A DNA stretch of 64,000 nucleotides. Source: Catonia carolina (lineage: Eukaryota; Arthropoda; Insecta; Hemiptera; Achilidae). Position numbers and translations under genes: made by a program. Positions 35,354 through 50,300 of the stretch are shown here, in pieces (position 1 is the first letter of the stretch; each line of letters begins with the position of its first letter). The DNA lies in NCBI GenBank assembly GCA_035578175.1, contig JAQMRL010000008.1, forward strand, positions 62,947,041-63,011,040, given 5' to 3'. Below the pieces are notes generated by a model that was not told where the DNA came from, ran no database searches, and saw nothing but the letters and a program-made list of their open reading frames with translations.

Positions 35354-38300
35354 CTGTAATTATAATATTAATTAGTTAATTTTTTACAATATTGGATTTT
35401 AGTTTTTTAATGAGAAACGTATGATATAAACTATTTTCCTACAAGTACAAATACTGCCTCAAAAAATTACTATACCCAAAGAGATAATTGATTTCTAGTT
35501 TTTCTCCATATTTTTGAATGTCAGCCTGTAATGGCACAAAACTATTTCCCCAACTGGTCCATTAACCTACCAGTCTGGGCTTCACCTGAATAATACAATA
35601 TCAGACTAAAAAAAAGTAATATTATAATCACTGATAACTCAATTAGCAATGTCAATTTCGTTTTATCTAAAGTCATGCCAACTTCTGTGTCATTATATAT
35701 TGCGCTTTGTGTTGTTAAGGTCATCAGCCGAAAGGCTGGTTTGAACCTGTAGAGGTTTCACTAAGTAAAACGAGGAATGAGGTGGTTTACAATTGCCTTC
35801 CTCACTGAGTGAAAAAGTACGCTATAAGCATGCCAGGCCCTGTGAAAAGCACATTTTTTCCACTTTGCAAATGACACCTTCACTTCATTCACCACAGGGT
35901 CTGGCTGTATAATGAAATTCATTACTTTCAGAAGAGATAACTCTGATTAGTGACTTTTATACCTCTGCCTCTTCTGTTCTTAAATGATTCAGTTATTTAA
36001 TTGGCTGACCAAGTGATAAGAAACAGAACTATTTATTTTAGTCCTGCAACGAATAGATTGAGCGTTAATTGCGATTTAATGAGTAATAATGGTCCTGGCC
36101 CTAGATAATCTCCTCTCCTAGTATTTGGCTGTATCAGGTCCACATATCAGTATCCTGCAACTTGCCTCTCACTAGTTCCAATGGTACAGAGTATCATATC
36201 TATTTCAGTTGGTACTCGGGGCCGTTGAATAGATCCCTATTGAACGGCCCTGATTGGTACTGGGTATAAAAGTATCAGGTACTTTTTATGTTGTCCTTGT
36301 GTCCCACATAGTAGCCTACAATAGAATCAAATAGAAAAATCATGTTTCAGCCCATGAATAGTTTAATAGTATCAGCATATTTTAATATGTTCTAGATCTT
36401 CAAGACAACCAGGAATTGATCCAGAAACCATCTATTTTGTAGCCTAGTGCACTAAATACTACACCACAGAGGCAGCCACTTTATTTAGTTGAAAAAAACC
36501 AATCATGAAAAATGTAGGCCTTGCCAATATCAACCTTTATATGGGTAAAACTGACTTAACCAGTTGTTACTATGTTAATATTTTAAATAATTCTTAGCAT
36601 AATAATGTCCTCATATAGACCTAGTAAATTAATTTTTCTTACCGAAATACTTCAAGTGGGGCAGTAATTGATAACATTAGTTCAGGACCTATCCATCCCA
36701 TTTCAACAAGAATAAATGAGTATGCCCAAGAAAATCGCAGAAACAGGTCTTCCAAAATAGCAAAATAATAAAAAGACTGGAAAAGAAAAAATACCAATTA
36801 GATTAACACTTATAATTATTAACTAGCTGAACAAGTTTATTTAACTCGTGACTTGTGTGTGTTTTCTTTTATTGAAAGATATAAAATATTAAAGCAAACT
36901 TCTTAGAAATAGCTTTTTTGAACTGCCTAAAATATGTAATATGTAATAACTTGCACCTAAGGGGTAACACAGAGGTAAGGACCCTGTACAAAAATAAATA
37001 CTGTTTCTATACCTTCTAAAAAAAGTTTCAAAACTCAGCATGTATATTTTAATAGTGGCAATTTTTATTTTCCCAGTGATGTTTACAAACCCAGTTTTAA
37101 TGCTACCATCTGAGGCTAGCAATAAATGCAGTTGCGATTACTAGGTTAATATAGATAGAGAAGACACTTTGGGACTTAGTTCATGTTGTTAACGCTGATA
37201 AATATTAATTATAAAATGAACATTTGAGAGCTGGAGATTTGCAAGTTATTGCTTCATAGATTTTATACTGTTGAGCTAATGGTAATTACATAATGTTAAC
37301 TGTACTTCATTTAATTTTAAGAGATTTATTTAAATTTTGAAAAATTTACTGTAATGAAACATAAATTGGTGCTACTATAGTACGTGGCCTACCGCGTTAT
37401 GTTTAGTGAAATTTGTATTTCTTGATGTGGTAGCACTGTCCCCTAGCACTTTTGGCGTGTAAATATTCACATATTTTACAGGTTATGTGAACTACATAAG
37501 GTTATGTGAACATTTGGTTACCTGCATTCAACGGTTAACCACCCGCGAAATTATGTAAATCCACAAACAGGAGCCAATACACAAGCAATTGAGAGATCGT
37601 GGTTGGACGTAATAGTAAAAACAAATATAGCAATAAAAGCAATAGTTTAAACAAAAAAAGAGGTGTTCCGAAAGAATTATTTCATTTGCACCTCGACCAT
37701 AAATCATGGAAAATTATGAGAAAAGTAGAACCTGATTTGTTTAGTGCTTTCCTCAATGACATTTGCAGTGTGTACTGTGTACAGACTGACTAAAAATAAC
37801 TGGGTTAATCCTTATTGTATTATTAATTATAGTATTATTTGCTATCGTAAATTTTTGTATGTAATATTATCATAATAATTAAAAAAGTATATCATTATAA
37901 TTATCATATGTAATATGTCCTTTTTTCTTAACATCATATAACCTGTAAAATATGTAAATATTTACGCGCCAAAAGTGCTAGTGGACAGAACTACCACATT
38001 AAGAAATACAAATTTCACTAAACATAACGCGGTAGGCCACATACTATAGTAGCACCCATAAATTTATTAAGTTGGCAAAATTGTTTTAGATACAACAATT
38101 GATTATTCCTTATCTGTCATAGTAGGAGTAGGAAGTTTTAAATTTTAATTGTAAAATTTTTTCTGAAGACGTGTACAAGGTACACAAATTCTTTAAACAT
38201 TGGTAAGTGTTTACTATTACCGTATTCTGGTGGTTAGAAATATATATATAAATTTCAAGTTAAATAATACAGCTGTTGATATTTGATACAGTTAATACAG

Positions 38301-41300
38301 CTGCATAGGATATTTGATAAAAGAAAGATGATATATACTACATCAAAGCTGCACTAAAGAAAATCAAGGTTGGAAAAACTAATAATATATTGTTATTTAG
38401 ATTTTTTTTAAATAGTACATTTATTTATAAAAAATGTTATATAGTGTAGAAAAATAAACACAAAACTTATGTTGGCACAGAACAATATAGTTAATACTAA
38501 ATATTTACCATGCTAGAATAGACTATTTCTTCTCGTAAAAATTTATTTTCACCGGCATGTTTATCAAACAATCCCCAATCCATTCTGATGTCCCACATGT
38601 ATGTATAAAGTGAGTTTATTATACATGCAAATAACCAACAATATAAATAGGGATTTTCCCAAGCATCATTGTATTCAGCTAAAAATCAGAAAAAAATATT
38701 TTATTATTATTTGTTAGTATTAAAATTAATTAAATAATTATTTGATCACTTCCTGGACTTATTTCAGGTGATGTTACATTAGCTTACCTCACAGACATTT
38801 TTGTTTCTCAGGATAACAGTCATACTTTCATAGGAGAAAGTTTAAACTCTTAAAATAGTTTCTGATCTTGAAAAAAAGCAATTCAAATTTATATATAGGC
38901 TACATTTTTATAAAAAAATGTTATATAGTGTTGTGTTTTGTTCTTGTAGAAAAATAAACACAAAACTTATGTTGGCACAGAACAATAGTTAATACTAAAT
39001 ATTTATCAGCATCCGGCAGCTTGTATTGGATCCAAATGATAAAATACTATAAGTTTTCAATGACCTTTTATTAGTACTGCTTTAATATTTTTTACATATT
39101 TTTTTACTTTCCCACACTTGTATGTTTATGTTTTGATGGATCCACCATCATCAGAGTCACACAATTAATTTTTACTCTAACAAATTATGTGTACGTTGCA
39201 GTCGGTTAAGTTAAGAACAATAAGCGATTGTATGACCCAATAAGATGAGGATGAAATGTATGACATGTAAATGAGGGGTAGTCTTGTACAGACTCAGGCC
39301 AACTATTCATGAAAGAGTATAGTTGAACCCCAAACATTAACTACGGTATACTGGTAACTACTGTCTTATATTTAAGTCAATATAAAAGTAACTACCTTTA
39401 CTTAGTTTTGAACCACAGAAACTTTGATGTACTCTGTACGTCAGCAGTCAAACAGCTGACTTGTGGCGACAACAAAAGATGTTTTGCATTTGTGATTGAA
39501 GATGTAACCAATTTTGAAAAAATCTTAATGAAATTTGATTATATCTTTGTGTTACTCTGTGCGTGATAGATCAAACAAAACGTGTGGGAAAGTGGTGTAG
39601 TGGTCAGCGCAACTGGCTATTATGCCGGGGTCCCGGGTTCGATTCCCAGTTGGCAGGTCTGGACATTTTTTCCATCTGTAAATCACCACATATCATTACC
39701 TACGCACAAGCCCAAGGCTTATGTAGGCATCATCACTCAATAAAAAAAGAAAAAAAAGTGAAACAATAGGTACAAGAAAAATTTATATAAGGTTAGTGAA
39801 TAAGTAAGTAATAAACGGTTAGAACTTATGTTATTAGTATTTTTATATACGAAATACTTAATTTACATTTGACATAATGCATCACAAAAGTTCAGAATGA
39901 TTTGCCTAATTTGTCTGCTCGTGTTACTATTCTCAATAGCGCAGAAGTCAGCTTGGTGTTCTTTTTGTACATAGAAAAGATGAGGCTATTACATGCAAAT
40001 GTATGCATTATGACTGTGATTTTCTTTCAAAATTTGTATTACATAAAAGTAAGGATAATAATAACTACTATTTTTATTCAGAACAAAAGTATGTTTTTCT
40101 CGTTTTAATTTATTCTGTAGTTTGTTTAAATTATCTGACATGAAAAGATCAATAATTCAGTTAGTTATTTCATTATGTAATGGTAAAAATAAAAAGATGC
40201 ACTAAAACTACATACATATTCAGCGCCCATTCCAGCTATCGCTGGGTTTGGGTGTTTACCAAGCCTCTCCATCTTCTTCTACACATCCACCATTTCTCCT
40301 CCTCTATTCTTTGCCAGTTGTATCCTCTTCCCTCCACACTCCTCTTAACTTCATTCTTCCATCTTTTTCTTGGTCGTCCTCTTGTTCCTTCCACCCTTCC
40401 TTCTTCCATCCTTCTAGGTAACATTTCCTCTCCCATTCTCTTCACATGGCCATACCATCTTATCCTCATTTTCTCCACCCTCTCACTCATCCATTCCATA
40501 TTTAGCTCCGCTCTAATCTCGGAAATTCAAGCCTCGCATAAGGACAAGAAATAAGGTGAATAACAAAGGAAACGAACAACAAATGGAAATTGGAACATTG
40601 AATGCGCTGTAAATAAGAATGGAAATTACCTAACAGCAATAGACTTATTTGAACTTGTTAACAAAAATGTACATTTTCTTATAATATGTTAAGTCATTTA
40701 TAGATGACTTAAACTATAAAACTAGACTACTTACATGCTGTTAATCGAAGCATCATATTAAATGTTACAACAAAAAATGTCATTGAGTATTTTCCAGCAT
40801 TTACAAGATGAGGGAACGCCTCTCTGGAATCTCGGTAACGTCGTAAACACTGCGCGAAACGAATCCATGCCGGTATACACCCAACTACACATCTTGTGTA
40901 CAGAAATGTTGTTTCTCCTGAACATCCATGAAAATCTTAAAATAAAAAAATCATAATTGCCTTCAAATTTAATGGATTAATGGTTTTAAAAATATTGGAA
41001 AATAAATACTACGTAGGCCTGTATTTATTTACATTACGTAATTGGAAACTCATTTCATAGTAATTTCTGATTCCTTATTGTTTCAAAAACAAATACAATC
41101 CTCGGTTGTTCAGCATCTGTTATCAGACAGTTGAGTCGTATTATGTGATTCTGACACAAGTAGCTTAATTACCTTTCCAGAAGTTCAGTATGGGTTTATT
41201 TCACTCTGCCCAGGAATCATACCAAAATACTTCATTAGCTGTAACTTGCTAATGAAGCTTTTTCAGATCTATATTTATATAAAATTTTTCATTATTTTTA

Positions 41301-44300
41301 CTTGTAGAATGCACTGCAGAAGTGGGGGGGGGGGGGGAGAACCTCATGAATCACTCTGTATGAAGGTTAGGAAAAATTCTTTTGGCTTACTTATTTCTCA
41401 GCTGAAATATATTAAGTAAACTATTCACATATTACTTTCTCTTGTCCAATATGAATATGTAGGGAAGGAAAGTATTGTTTTCATGTTAATTTTTTGAAAT
41501 CAAGTTATCACCAGAAATACACATTCTCAGGCCCCCGAAATACAAAAAATGTTTTTTGCGATTGGTGTGTGTGTGTGTGTGTTTCTACGAGAACAAAATA
41601 TCCTAAGATCAGAATATTATAAAAAGTAGAAACTTGGAACTTAAGTTAGGTACAACTAGGGAACCCAACATGAACATTTTTTCAAAATCAGCCAATCGGA
41701 ATTAGGTAGTAGTTTATTTGTGCAATTTATCACTTTTTTGGGATTTTAACAAAAACAGCTTCTATAAATTTTTTTTAAACAGCCTAATTTGCTACAATTT
41801 TTATCTCCTACAAGATAGGGTAAGCGCTATGGCTACTGAAATTCTTGGGGAGATTGTACTTTTTATAAAATGTTCTTTTATGATTGTAGTCTTAACATGC
41901 ATTTTAGGGCAAAAGTATATGTACTAATAATTAAAATTTTAGATAATTACAAAACCTTCATTTCAAACATTTTTTTCTACAGAGCTTAATTTAGTATCAA
42001 TAAGTGATTTTCCATATTTTGAAAGTCAAACAGTGGTTGATTTCAGTTTGCATCATCCACTCATGATTAAAATTAGGTTATTTTTTTGTATTACATTGTT
42101 AACTCATGATTAAACATTGGTTATATTTTTCATTATCTACATTGGCAAAAGAAAATCTGTGTGTGTTTTACACCAGATTTTCTTTTTTATTTTATTTAAA
42201 TGTACTTTTTTTTTGTATAATGCTTACCTCCTGCAGAAATCCAGTTGCCATTTGTGTAATAAAAACATGTGAGAAATTGTAAATCTAATAAAACTGTAGC
42301 TAAACTATTAAGTTGGTCAGCCAGCCAGAAATCAGCAAATTCGACACGGAAGAATGGAGCACCAATCATTCTTATCTGAAAAAGAAACAAATAAAATGAG
42401 AGAAATATTTTAAAAAGAATCATCAGTAGATATACGAGGGGGTACCCAAAAGTATCCGGAATAGCTCTGCTGTGGGCGGAGCTTGTGCAGTACAAATTCC
42501 CGCCACTAGGCTGCTTGTAGCGCTACTCATTGCCAGTTCAATGCCATTTTGTTCGTTGATCTAGCTTGTTCTGTTCTCGTGCAGTGATTGTTCTCGCTAG
42601 TGCTGTTTTGTGCTCGTGTCGTTTTTCATGATGGCAAGTTTTAATGAACAACGTGCGGCTGTGAAATTTTGCTTCTTGCTCGGTAAAAACGCCGCGGAAA
42701 CAGTTGTAATGTTGAACACAGCTTACAAAGACGACGCAATTGGAAAAACCCAAGTGTACGAGTGGTTTTTGGGCTTTAAAAATGGCGACATGTCGATTGA
42801 GAACAAACCTCGTTCTGGACGACCGTCGACTTCTCGAACAGACGAAAATGTTGTGAAAGTGAAAGAAATTGTACGAACAGACCGACGACAGACCATTGAC
42901 CAAATATCACAGGTTAGTGGGTTATCTTGGAGCTCAGTCCAACGCATTTTAACATAAGACTTGACAATGAAAAGAGTCGCTGCCAAGTTTGTGCCTCGGG
43001 TTCTGACAGACACTCAAAAGGAACGTCGAATTGAAACGTGTAGTGATTTGAAACAACAGCTTGATACTGATCCAGATTTCATGTCAAAGATCATTACGGG
43101 TGACGAGTCTTGGTGCTATGGGTACGACCCAGAAACCAAACAACAATCCAGTCAATGGAAGACTTCATTATCACCCCGACCAAAAAAAGTCGTCAAGTCA
43201 GATCGAACATCAAAACAATGCTGATTTGTTTTTTTGATGTGAGGGGAATTGTCCATTCAGAGTTCGTTCCACCAGGCCAGACGGTAAATCAAGCTTTTTA
43301 TCTTGAAGTGTTAAGAAGACTACGAAACAGCATTCGTCGTAAAAGACCTAATTTGTGGCAGACAGGGGACTGGTTTTTCCACCACGACAACGCGCCTGCA
43401 CACACGGCAATCTCGGTTACCCAGTTTTTGGCGAAAAACGGCATGGTTTTGCTACCATACGCACCGTACTCACCCGATCTGGCTCCGTGTGATTTTTTCT
43501 TGTTCCCACGCATGAAAAGGGGCATGAAAGGTCTCCGATTTAACAACGTTGATGATGTCAAGAAAAAAACGACGGATGAGCTGGCAGCCATCACTGAAGA
43601 GGAGTACAAAAAATGTTTTGAACAGTGGAAGCACCGGTGGGACAAATGTATTAGTTGTAATGGAGAGTATTTTGAAGGGGATAAGGTTCTTTTGTAAAAA
43701 AATTAAAAATAAATAGTTTTAAAAAATAATTCCGGTTTCTTTTGGGTACCCCCTCGTACAAATATCTTCTTTTTCTTCTCCACACAGATCTTCTTCTCCG
43801 GCACCCATCTTTTCTTTGGCTAGCATATTTATCTCTGCTTCCTATTGGTTTATATCTTCTTGCTAAACCAGATAAATGGTTTTCTGGCATTCTATTTAAA
43901 TGGCCGACCCATTGGGCATGGTATAATTTTATTTTTTTGTTAACTGGAAAAATTCCCAATTCTTGCCTTATATCTTCATTTCTGATCCTGCCTAGTCTTG
44001 TACAACCTTTGACAGACCTCAAGAATTTCATTTCCACAGTTTGGACGTTTCATTCCTCCATTCTCCTCATCGCCCATGCTTCACTGCCATATGTCAAAGC
44101 TCGAACTGCCACCGTCTGACAAAACTTTAACTTTATTCCTGGTCTTGATTTTTGCCTTGGTGTCCAACGAATCGCCCCAAATATTTGATTAAATTTAGAT
44201 AGTTTTTATTTCACGTCAAGTCATCTTCATATGCGACATCAGTTCCAAGGTATTTCAAGTGGCTTACTTGTTCTAGTATGTGTTCATTAATTACTATTTT

Positions 44301-47300
44301 ATATCTTATTGGGTCTTTCACAGAATGCCATGAATTTTGTCTTGTTGTCTGGCTACAATGTAAAATACAATGGCATGAACAAAAACAAAATATACTGCGG
44401 AAGAACTTAAGATTTCTACGAGACATTGCTAATAAGGATATACAAATATTAAAACCAATATTCTGGAATAATTCAGCTATCGATTTCAAAGTATTCTATT
44501 GATATCTTGAGGAAATGATGCACAATGCATTAGGAAATGTGACATAACTAGTAATTGAATTCTGTCTAAAGTAAATCATATTGTATAGCCTAAATTGTTA
44601 ACATTTTATTTATTAAAGACATCAAGTGAATTTTAAATGAAAACGTGATGAGTTTTTCACGATAAGAAAACTGTGATAAATACATAATAATACTTGAGTT
44701 ATAATTTAAAATATTTTATTTACTTTTTTAATACGTTTTAAGATTATTAGTGTTTATTTAGACCGATAGATCATTTAAACATTTTGACTGCAGCTTATTG
44801 CAATAAAATATTATTTAATAATAAAAATAATTAATAAATGAGGCTGAAATGAGTATTACATTTTATTTTTCTTGTAACAATTTTACATAATTTAGAAGTT
44901 CTGTTACATATAAGTTTGTATGACTACCATCTTCTGAACTATTCTCAGAAAAGGCAGAGTATTCCATGAAATATTACCTTGTATTCTGGTCATTATAAAT
45001 AATAAAAAAATTAGTGATAAGTAATCAAAATTTTCTGTTACATTGTTTGATCAAAGTGCATAAGTAATTATTTCATGTATGTTTTTTATTAAGTCTTTGT
45101 TCTTCTTCTTCTTCTTTCAAACAGGGATTAGGCCATGGCCTGTTCCGACTCACATTCAGCTTATATTAATAATTTTAGAAAACAGTTCCCTCAATATTAA
45201 ATATGTAATTCAGTTTGATTAATATTTTATCAATGATAAATTTAATTCAATCTTATAACATTTGTTTGTTTTCCTTATGGTAATAATCATTGCCACCTTT
45301 TCCGTGGCCTGCCTATATCTCTTTTGCCTACCGGCTGATACTTGAAAATTTTTAGTGGAAGCCTATCGGCTGACATTCGTTCAACATGTTCTTTCCATTG
45401 TTGCTGCACGTACAACATCTAGACGGTAACTGAACTCATCCCAAACTCTCTGATGCATGTCTTGGGTCATTGAGTTGACTGCAGCTGTGATACGATTCCT
45501 TAGTTCATTCAAATTGGTGGGAAGAGGTGGTATGTAAACTGCACTTTTCACACTTTTCATCCCCATGTAACAGTGGAACATGAGCGGGACAGCCCGAAAG
45601 TTAATGTTTTTTGAGCCTTGTCGCTGACAAAAGTTTATGGGCCTTTCTTTTTTGATGAGAATACGGTTACTGGGGAAACGTATCTTAGAATGCTACAAAA
45701 CTGGCTCGTTCCTCAAATGAATGAAGATTCAGGAGATTACATTTTCCAGCAGGACAGAGCTCCACCCCATTGGCATCGCAATGTTCGGCGTTTCCTAAAT
45801 GAATCCATACATCAAAGATGGATAGGTCGCATGGCGAATGACGACTCTGCACTTCAGTTTTGGCCACCGAGGTCTCCAGATCTCACACCCTGTGACTTTT
45901 TCTTGTGGGGGTTCGTGAAAAGTGCAGTTTAAATACCACCTCTTTCCACCAATGTGAATGAACTAAGGAATCGTATCACAGCTGCAGTCAACTCAGTGAC
46001 CCCAAGACATGCGTCAGAGAGTTTGGGATGAGTTCAGTTACCGTCTAGATGTTGTACGTGCAGCCGGAGGAGGACACATTGAACATCTATAAACTTTCAT
46101 GTATGTAAATTAAAATTTAAAACTTTCTCTTTCGAAATGTAATTTACAGAATTAAAATATAACATGTAGTTCAGGAAATACAGCTTATTGAAATTGTTTC
46201 CATCTTATTGAATCACTCTGTATATTTTGTTAGATGATATTTAGTTCATTAAATGATTAAATCAGTCTAAACATACAATGTGCAACACAATTATGTGTTT
46301 TTTACTATTATTCATAATAGTATTATTAATAATAGTAGGTCTATATTAGAAAATGAACAAACAGTGAAGTTTCTAGAAGAGTCATTATAGAGTTATCGTG
46401 GGATTTTTATAGCCACTAAAGCTTTTTGTAAAATATCACCTTGGGTATATTAGCTTTAAAACAAATTGCCAGATTAAATGATAAAAAATTGCTAATAGCG
46501 AATTATCATGGTCAAATTCTATCTGACATCTAGTTATGCTATATCAGTTTGGGTAATTCTTCACAGAGTAATATGTAAAAAGTTTTTAAAATTCAGAAAA
46601 AGCAGTTAGATGTTTGGTGGGAGCAATCACGTGACCTCATGCAGACAACTTAAAGAGCTTCAGTTATTTACAATTCATACTTTTGAATATTTAAAGTGAT
46701 AATGTAAATAAAGCAAAATACCATTTTACAAAATTTAAAATATTGTCCATAATCGCAATACAGAAACAGAATTGATTCATATATTGATAATTACAACACT
46801 TAATTTTTTGAACATTAATTACTCATGCTGGTAGAAAATATATCAACAAATTACCATAAACTTTAGAAAGCTGTGGTAATCTTTATTTGTTTGAAAAATA
46901 CTTGATTGGCAAAACATTTTTTTTTATCCTTTGTATAAAAAAATATTTTAAGTAAACATGAAGGTAAAATTGTGTATTATAAAAATATAAGATGACACAC
47001 TTATTGAATTAGCAGTAATGAAAAGGTAATAAACAAACTGGTAAGTAATGAATTTAACATAGGTAGTGTTAGTAATCAGACGTATCAGTTTTTTCTTGGC
47101 ATTTTACTACGCTCTCTATTTAGGATCTTCTGGATGCAGATAATAAAAATATACAGACAAGTGGGTATTATATTAATATGACTATTGAATATAAATTAAA
47201 CATTGAAAAGCTTAGATTACAACTTACTATAATTTTAAGTAGCCAAAATCTCGCTTCATGACGGAACGTCTTCAATGGATTTATCGTAAATATTATCATT

Positions 47301-50300
47301 ATTACTACTAATGATAGTGGATTGACGTACGGTGGTATACTTAACGACGCACTATATAAAAAGCTTAATATGCTAAGCGTCCAGATGACACCAAGTATCG
47401 CAGCTAACTCCATTAAATGTTGTTCTGACAAATGATTCCGTGGATCCAATTCAAATATTAATACATGATTAACTCCAGATGATCGCCACCCATAAACATT
47501 GACTCCAATCAGAAATAGGAACTCTACGATAAGTAACGGTCCTCGATATAATTTGAATGCTGTCTTAAGATCCTCACTGCCATTTTCATGGAAGACTGCT
47601 GCTAACAATTAGATCTACATATCATAAGTTATGCTGTTTACAGGATATTTAAAACATAATTTTATCATACTATTATTTTTAATATGTGCTTAAATGTAAA
47701 TTTTTGTATTGTTATGACAAGCTGACAAAAGCGTGCACTCAATTAATATTTCAATGTTTTATATTGCAACTGATGATGATTGTGAAGCGGGCTTCAGGAA
47801 ATCTCGGTCATGCCCCGAACAAATCCAGAACCTCAAACATGTCATCGAACACTGCAGAGTCCGACAAAAGCCACTGACTATCATATTTGTTGACTTCAAA
47901 AAAGCTTACGACTCCATAGACAGGGAATCACTACTCAGGATACTAGAGGAATTCGGAGTAGACAACAAAACGAGAAAACTTTTCGCGAAGACTATCAACA
48001 ATACGCAGTCCAAAGTCAAGTTCAGAACTTGTATCTCCGAGCCTTTTGAAATAAAGTCAGGGGTAAGACAGGGAGATGGACTCTCCCCACTGATGTTCAA
48101 TTGTGCTCTCGAGAAGGTCATCAGAGAATGGAGGAAAACGGCACCAAGAGGAGTCAAACTCGGAAGAGAACTTGAGATCAACTGCTTCGCCTTTGCAGAT
48201 GACCTGGTACTCCTGGCGAACTCAGAAGAGGAGGCAATCACACAAGTCGAAATTCTACATGAACTAGCAGTCAAGATCGGGCTCCAAATGTCGTACGAGA
48301 AAACGCAGTACATCTCCAACCAGAAAACGGATCGGACACATTTCAAGACCAAACATGGAAAAATTCAGAGGATGACCAGGTTTAAATACCTTGGCGAATG
48401 GATTGAACCAAACAACAATGAAAAATATGGAATAGAGAACCGAGCCAACAAGTTTGAAGTAGCGTGCAGACTGACGTCTCAGATATACAATAAAAAATCC
48501 ATCTCCAAAAATGCAAAAATAAGACATTATCATACAGTGATTCGACCGGAAGTTCTCTACGCATCAGAATGCCTTGCACTTAGACAGAAGGCCCCATTAG
48601 AAAAACTAATCCGTAAAGAAAGAAGGATCATCCGCAAGATTTTAGGGCACAAATACAAAGAAGGAGAATATAGACTCCGCAGCAATGAAGAAGTCTACCA
48701 ACACACAGAAAAAATCACATCCATCATGAAGAAACGAAGAATTGCTTTCTATGCACACACAGTAAGAATGAACGAACATAGGCTCTCAAAACAAATCCTG
48801 AACTACAAAGAAAAATTGAAAAATCCCGATGGATGGCTCAAAGAGCTAAAAACAGACTGCAACAAACTCCAAATAACGGAGACAGACATCATACAAAGAA
48901 CACCTCTCAGACATAAACTCAAACTAGTGCTCCAAGAAGAGGACAGTAAAAGATCAAGACCTAAATGGTCGGAAGAACGAAAACGTGACTTTTCCAAGAA
49001 AATGAAAGAATACTGGGCGAAGAGGAAAGCACAGAAGAAAAACTGAGAAATCGCGGTCCTTTGTAGGCCATAACGTAAATAATAATAATAATTGCAACTG
49101 ATGATGGTTGTGAAATATCTGAAAGGACCTATTGACTTGTTTTATTCATATAGTGATATTTGGTGATTTTTTACTATATTTTATAACTAACTATTATTTA
49201 AATCTACATTTTCAATATAAAAGAAACAAAATAATTTTTTTAAATTGTAACGATAAATTGGAATTTAGAAATAGAATATTTGTATTGAATTATGGCCAAA
49301 CTAAATTTGCATAAGACTAAAGAAATAAAACACAACTTTTCAGAGGTAAAAAGTGATTTCTCAGAAAATGTTGCAGTGTATTGGGAAGAAAAGTAAAAGA
49401 AATATCCAAAAACAAAGAAAAAATCCTGAATTTTTTTATCGAATGATCTACTTTACACTGAATTGTTGTTTAGGTCATCAGTTGAAAGCCTGATTTGAAC
49501 CTCTAGAGGCTTTACTAGGTAAAATGAGGAGTCAGGTGGCTTACAATTGCCTTCCTCACTGAGTGGAAAAGTACTTTCCACTCTGCAAATGAAGTGACAC
49601 CTTCACTTCATTCACCACACAGTCTGGCTGTATAATGATGAAATTCATTATTCTCAGAGGAGATAAATCTGACTAGCGATTTTTACATCTCTTCCTCTTC
49701 TGTTTTTAAATACTCAGTCATATAATTGGCTGACTGTGATTAGAAACAGAATTTAATTTGAAGCCCTGAATTGAGCAGATTAACTCTCCACCTGCCTGTT
49801 ATGTGCAATATTGAATTAATGAAAAACATGCAAAATGTCGTCCATTTTATTTTGAATGAAGAGTCTGTTTACTCTTAAATACAGAATTAATACCAAATAG
49901 ACTTAAAACAATTTTACATGATTATAACGAGGGAATTTTCAAGATTTTACAAAAAATACGTGAATGAAAATTGGTAAAAACTATAACAAGATTTTGAAAA
50001 TTAAATTACTAGAATATTATAGATGAGACTACAATTTGCAATGTTATTGCAAAACAATTTTAACAGATGCTTATTTCTGGAGTTGTAACCAGTTGATTTT
50101 TACTCAGTGATAGGACCTTTTTACCATACTGGTTTGCTTATACGTGTTAAGTAGTTAGCTTTTAGTGTTAAGTTCTGGATGACTTATTTAATTATTGAAA
50201 AATAAATTTTAAATAATTGAATTATAGATTTGATTGTGGTGCTACTCTGGTTGCAACATTGCAAAGTTCGATTTGACACACAACCTGGTCTCCACTCCGG

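Noticed and set aside
39585..39660. Possible tRNA gene
   Set aside because: A and B boxes are present but the ends do not pair into an acceptor stem, and the sequence continues into a repeated body with an A-rich tail: a SINE. The same holds for 2021-2095 and 52990-53075.
40180..40554. 124-codon + strand ORF
   Set aside because: It is the antisense of the LINE C-terminal frame on the reverse strand, which has clear family motifs.
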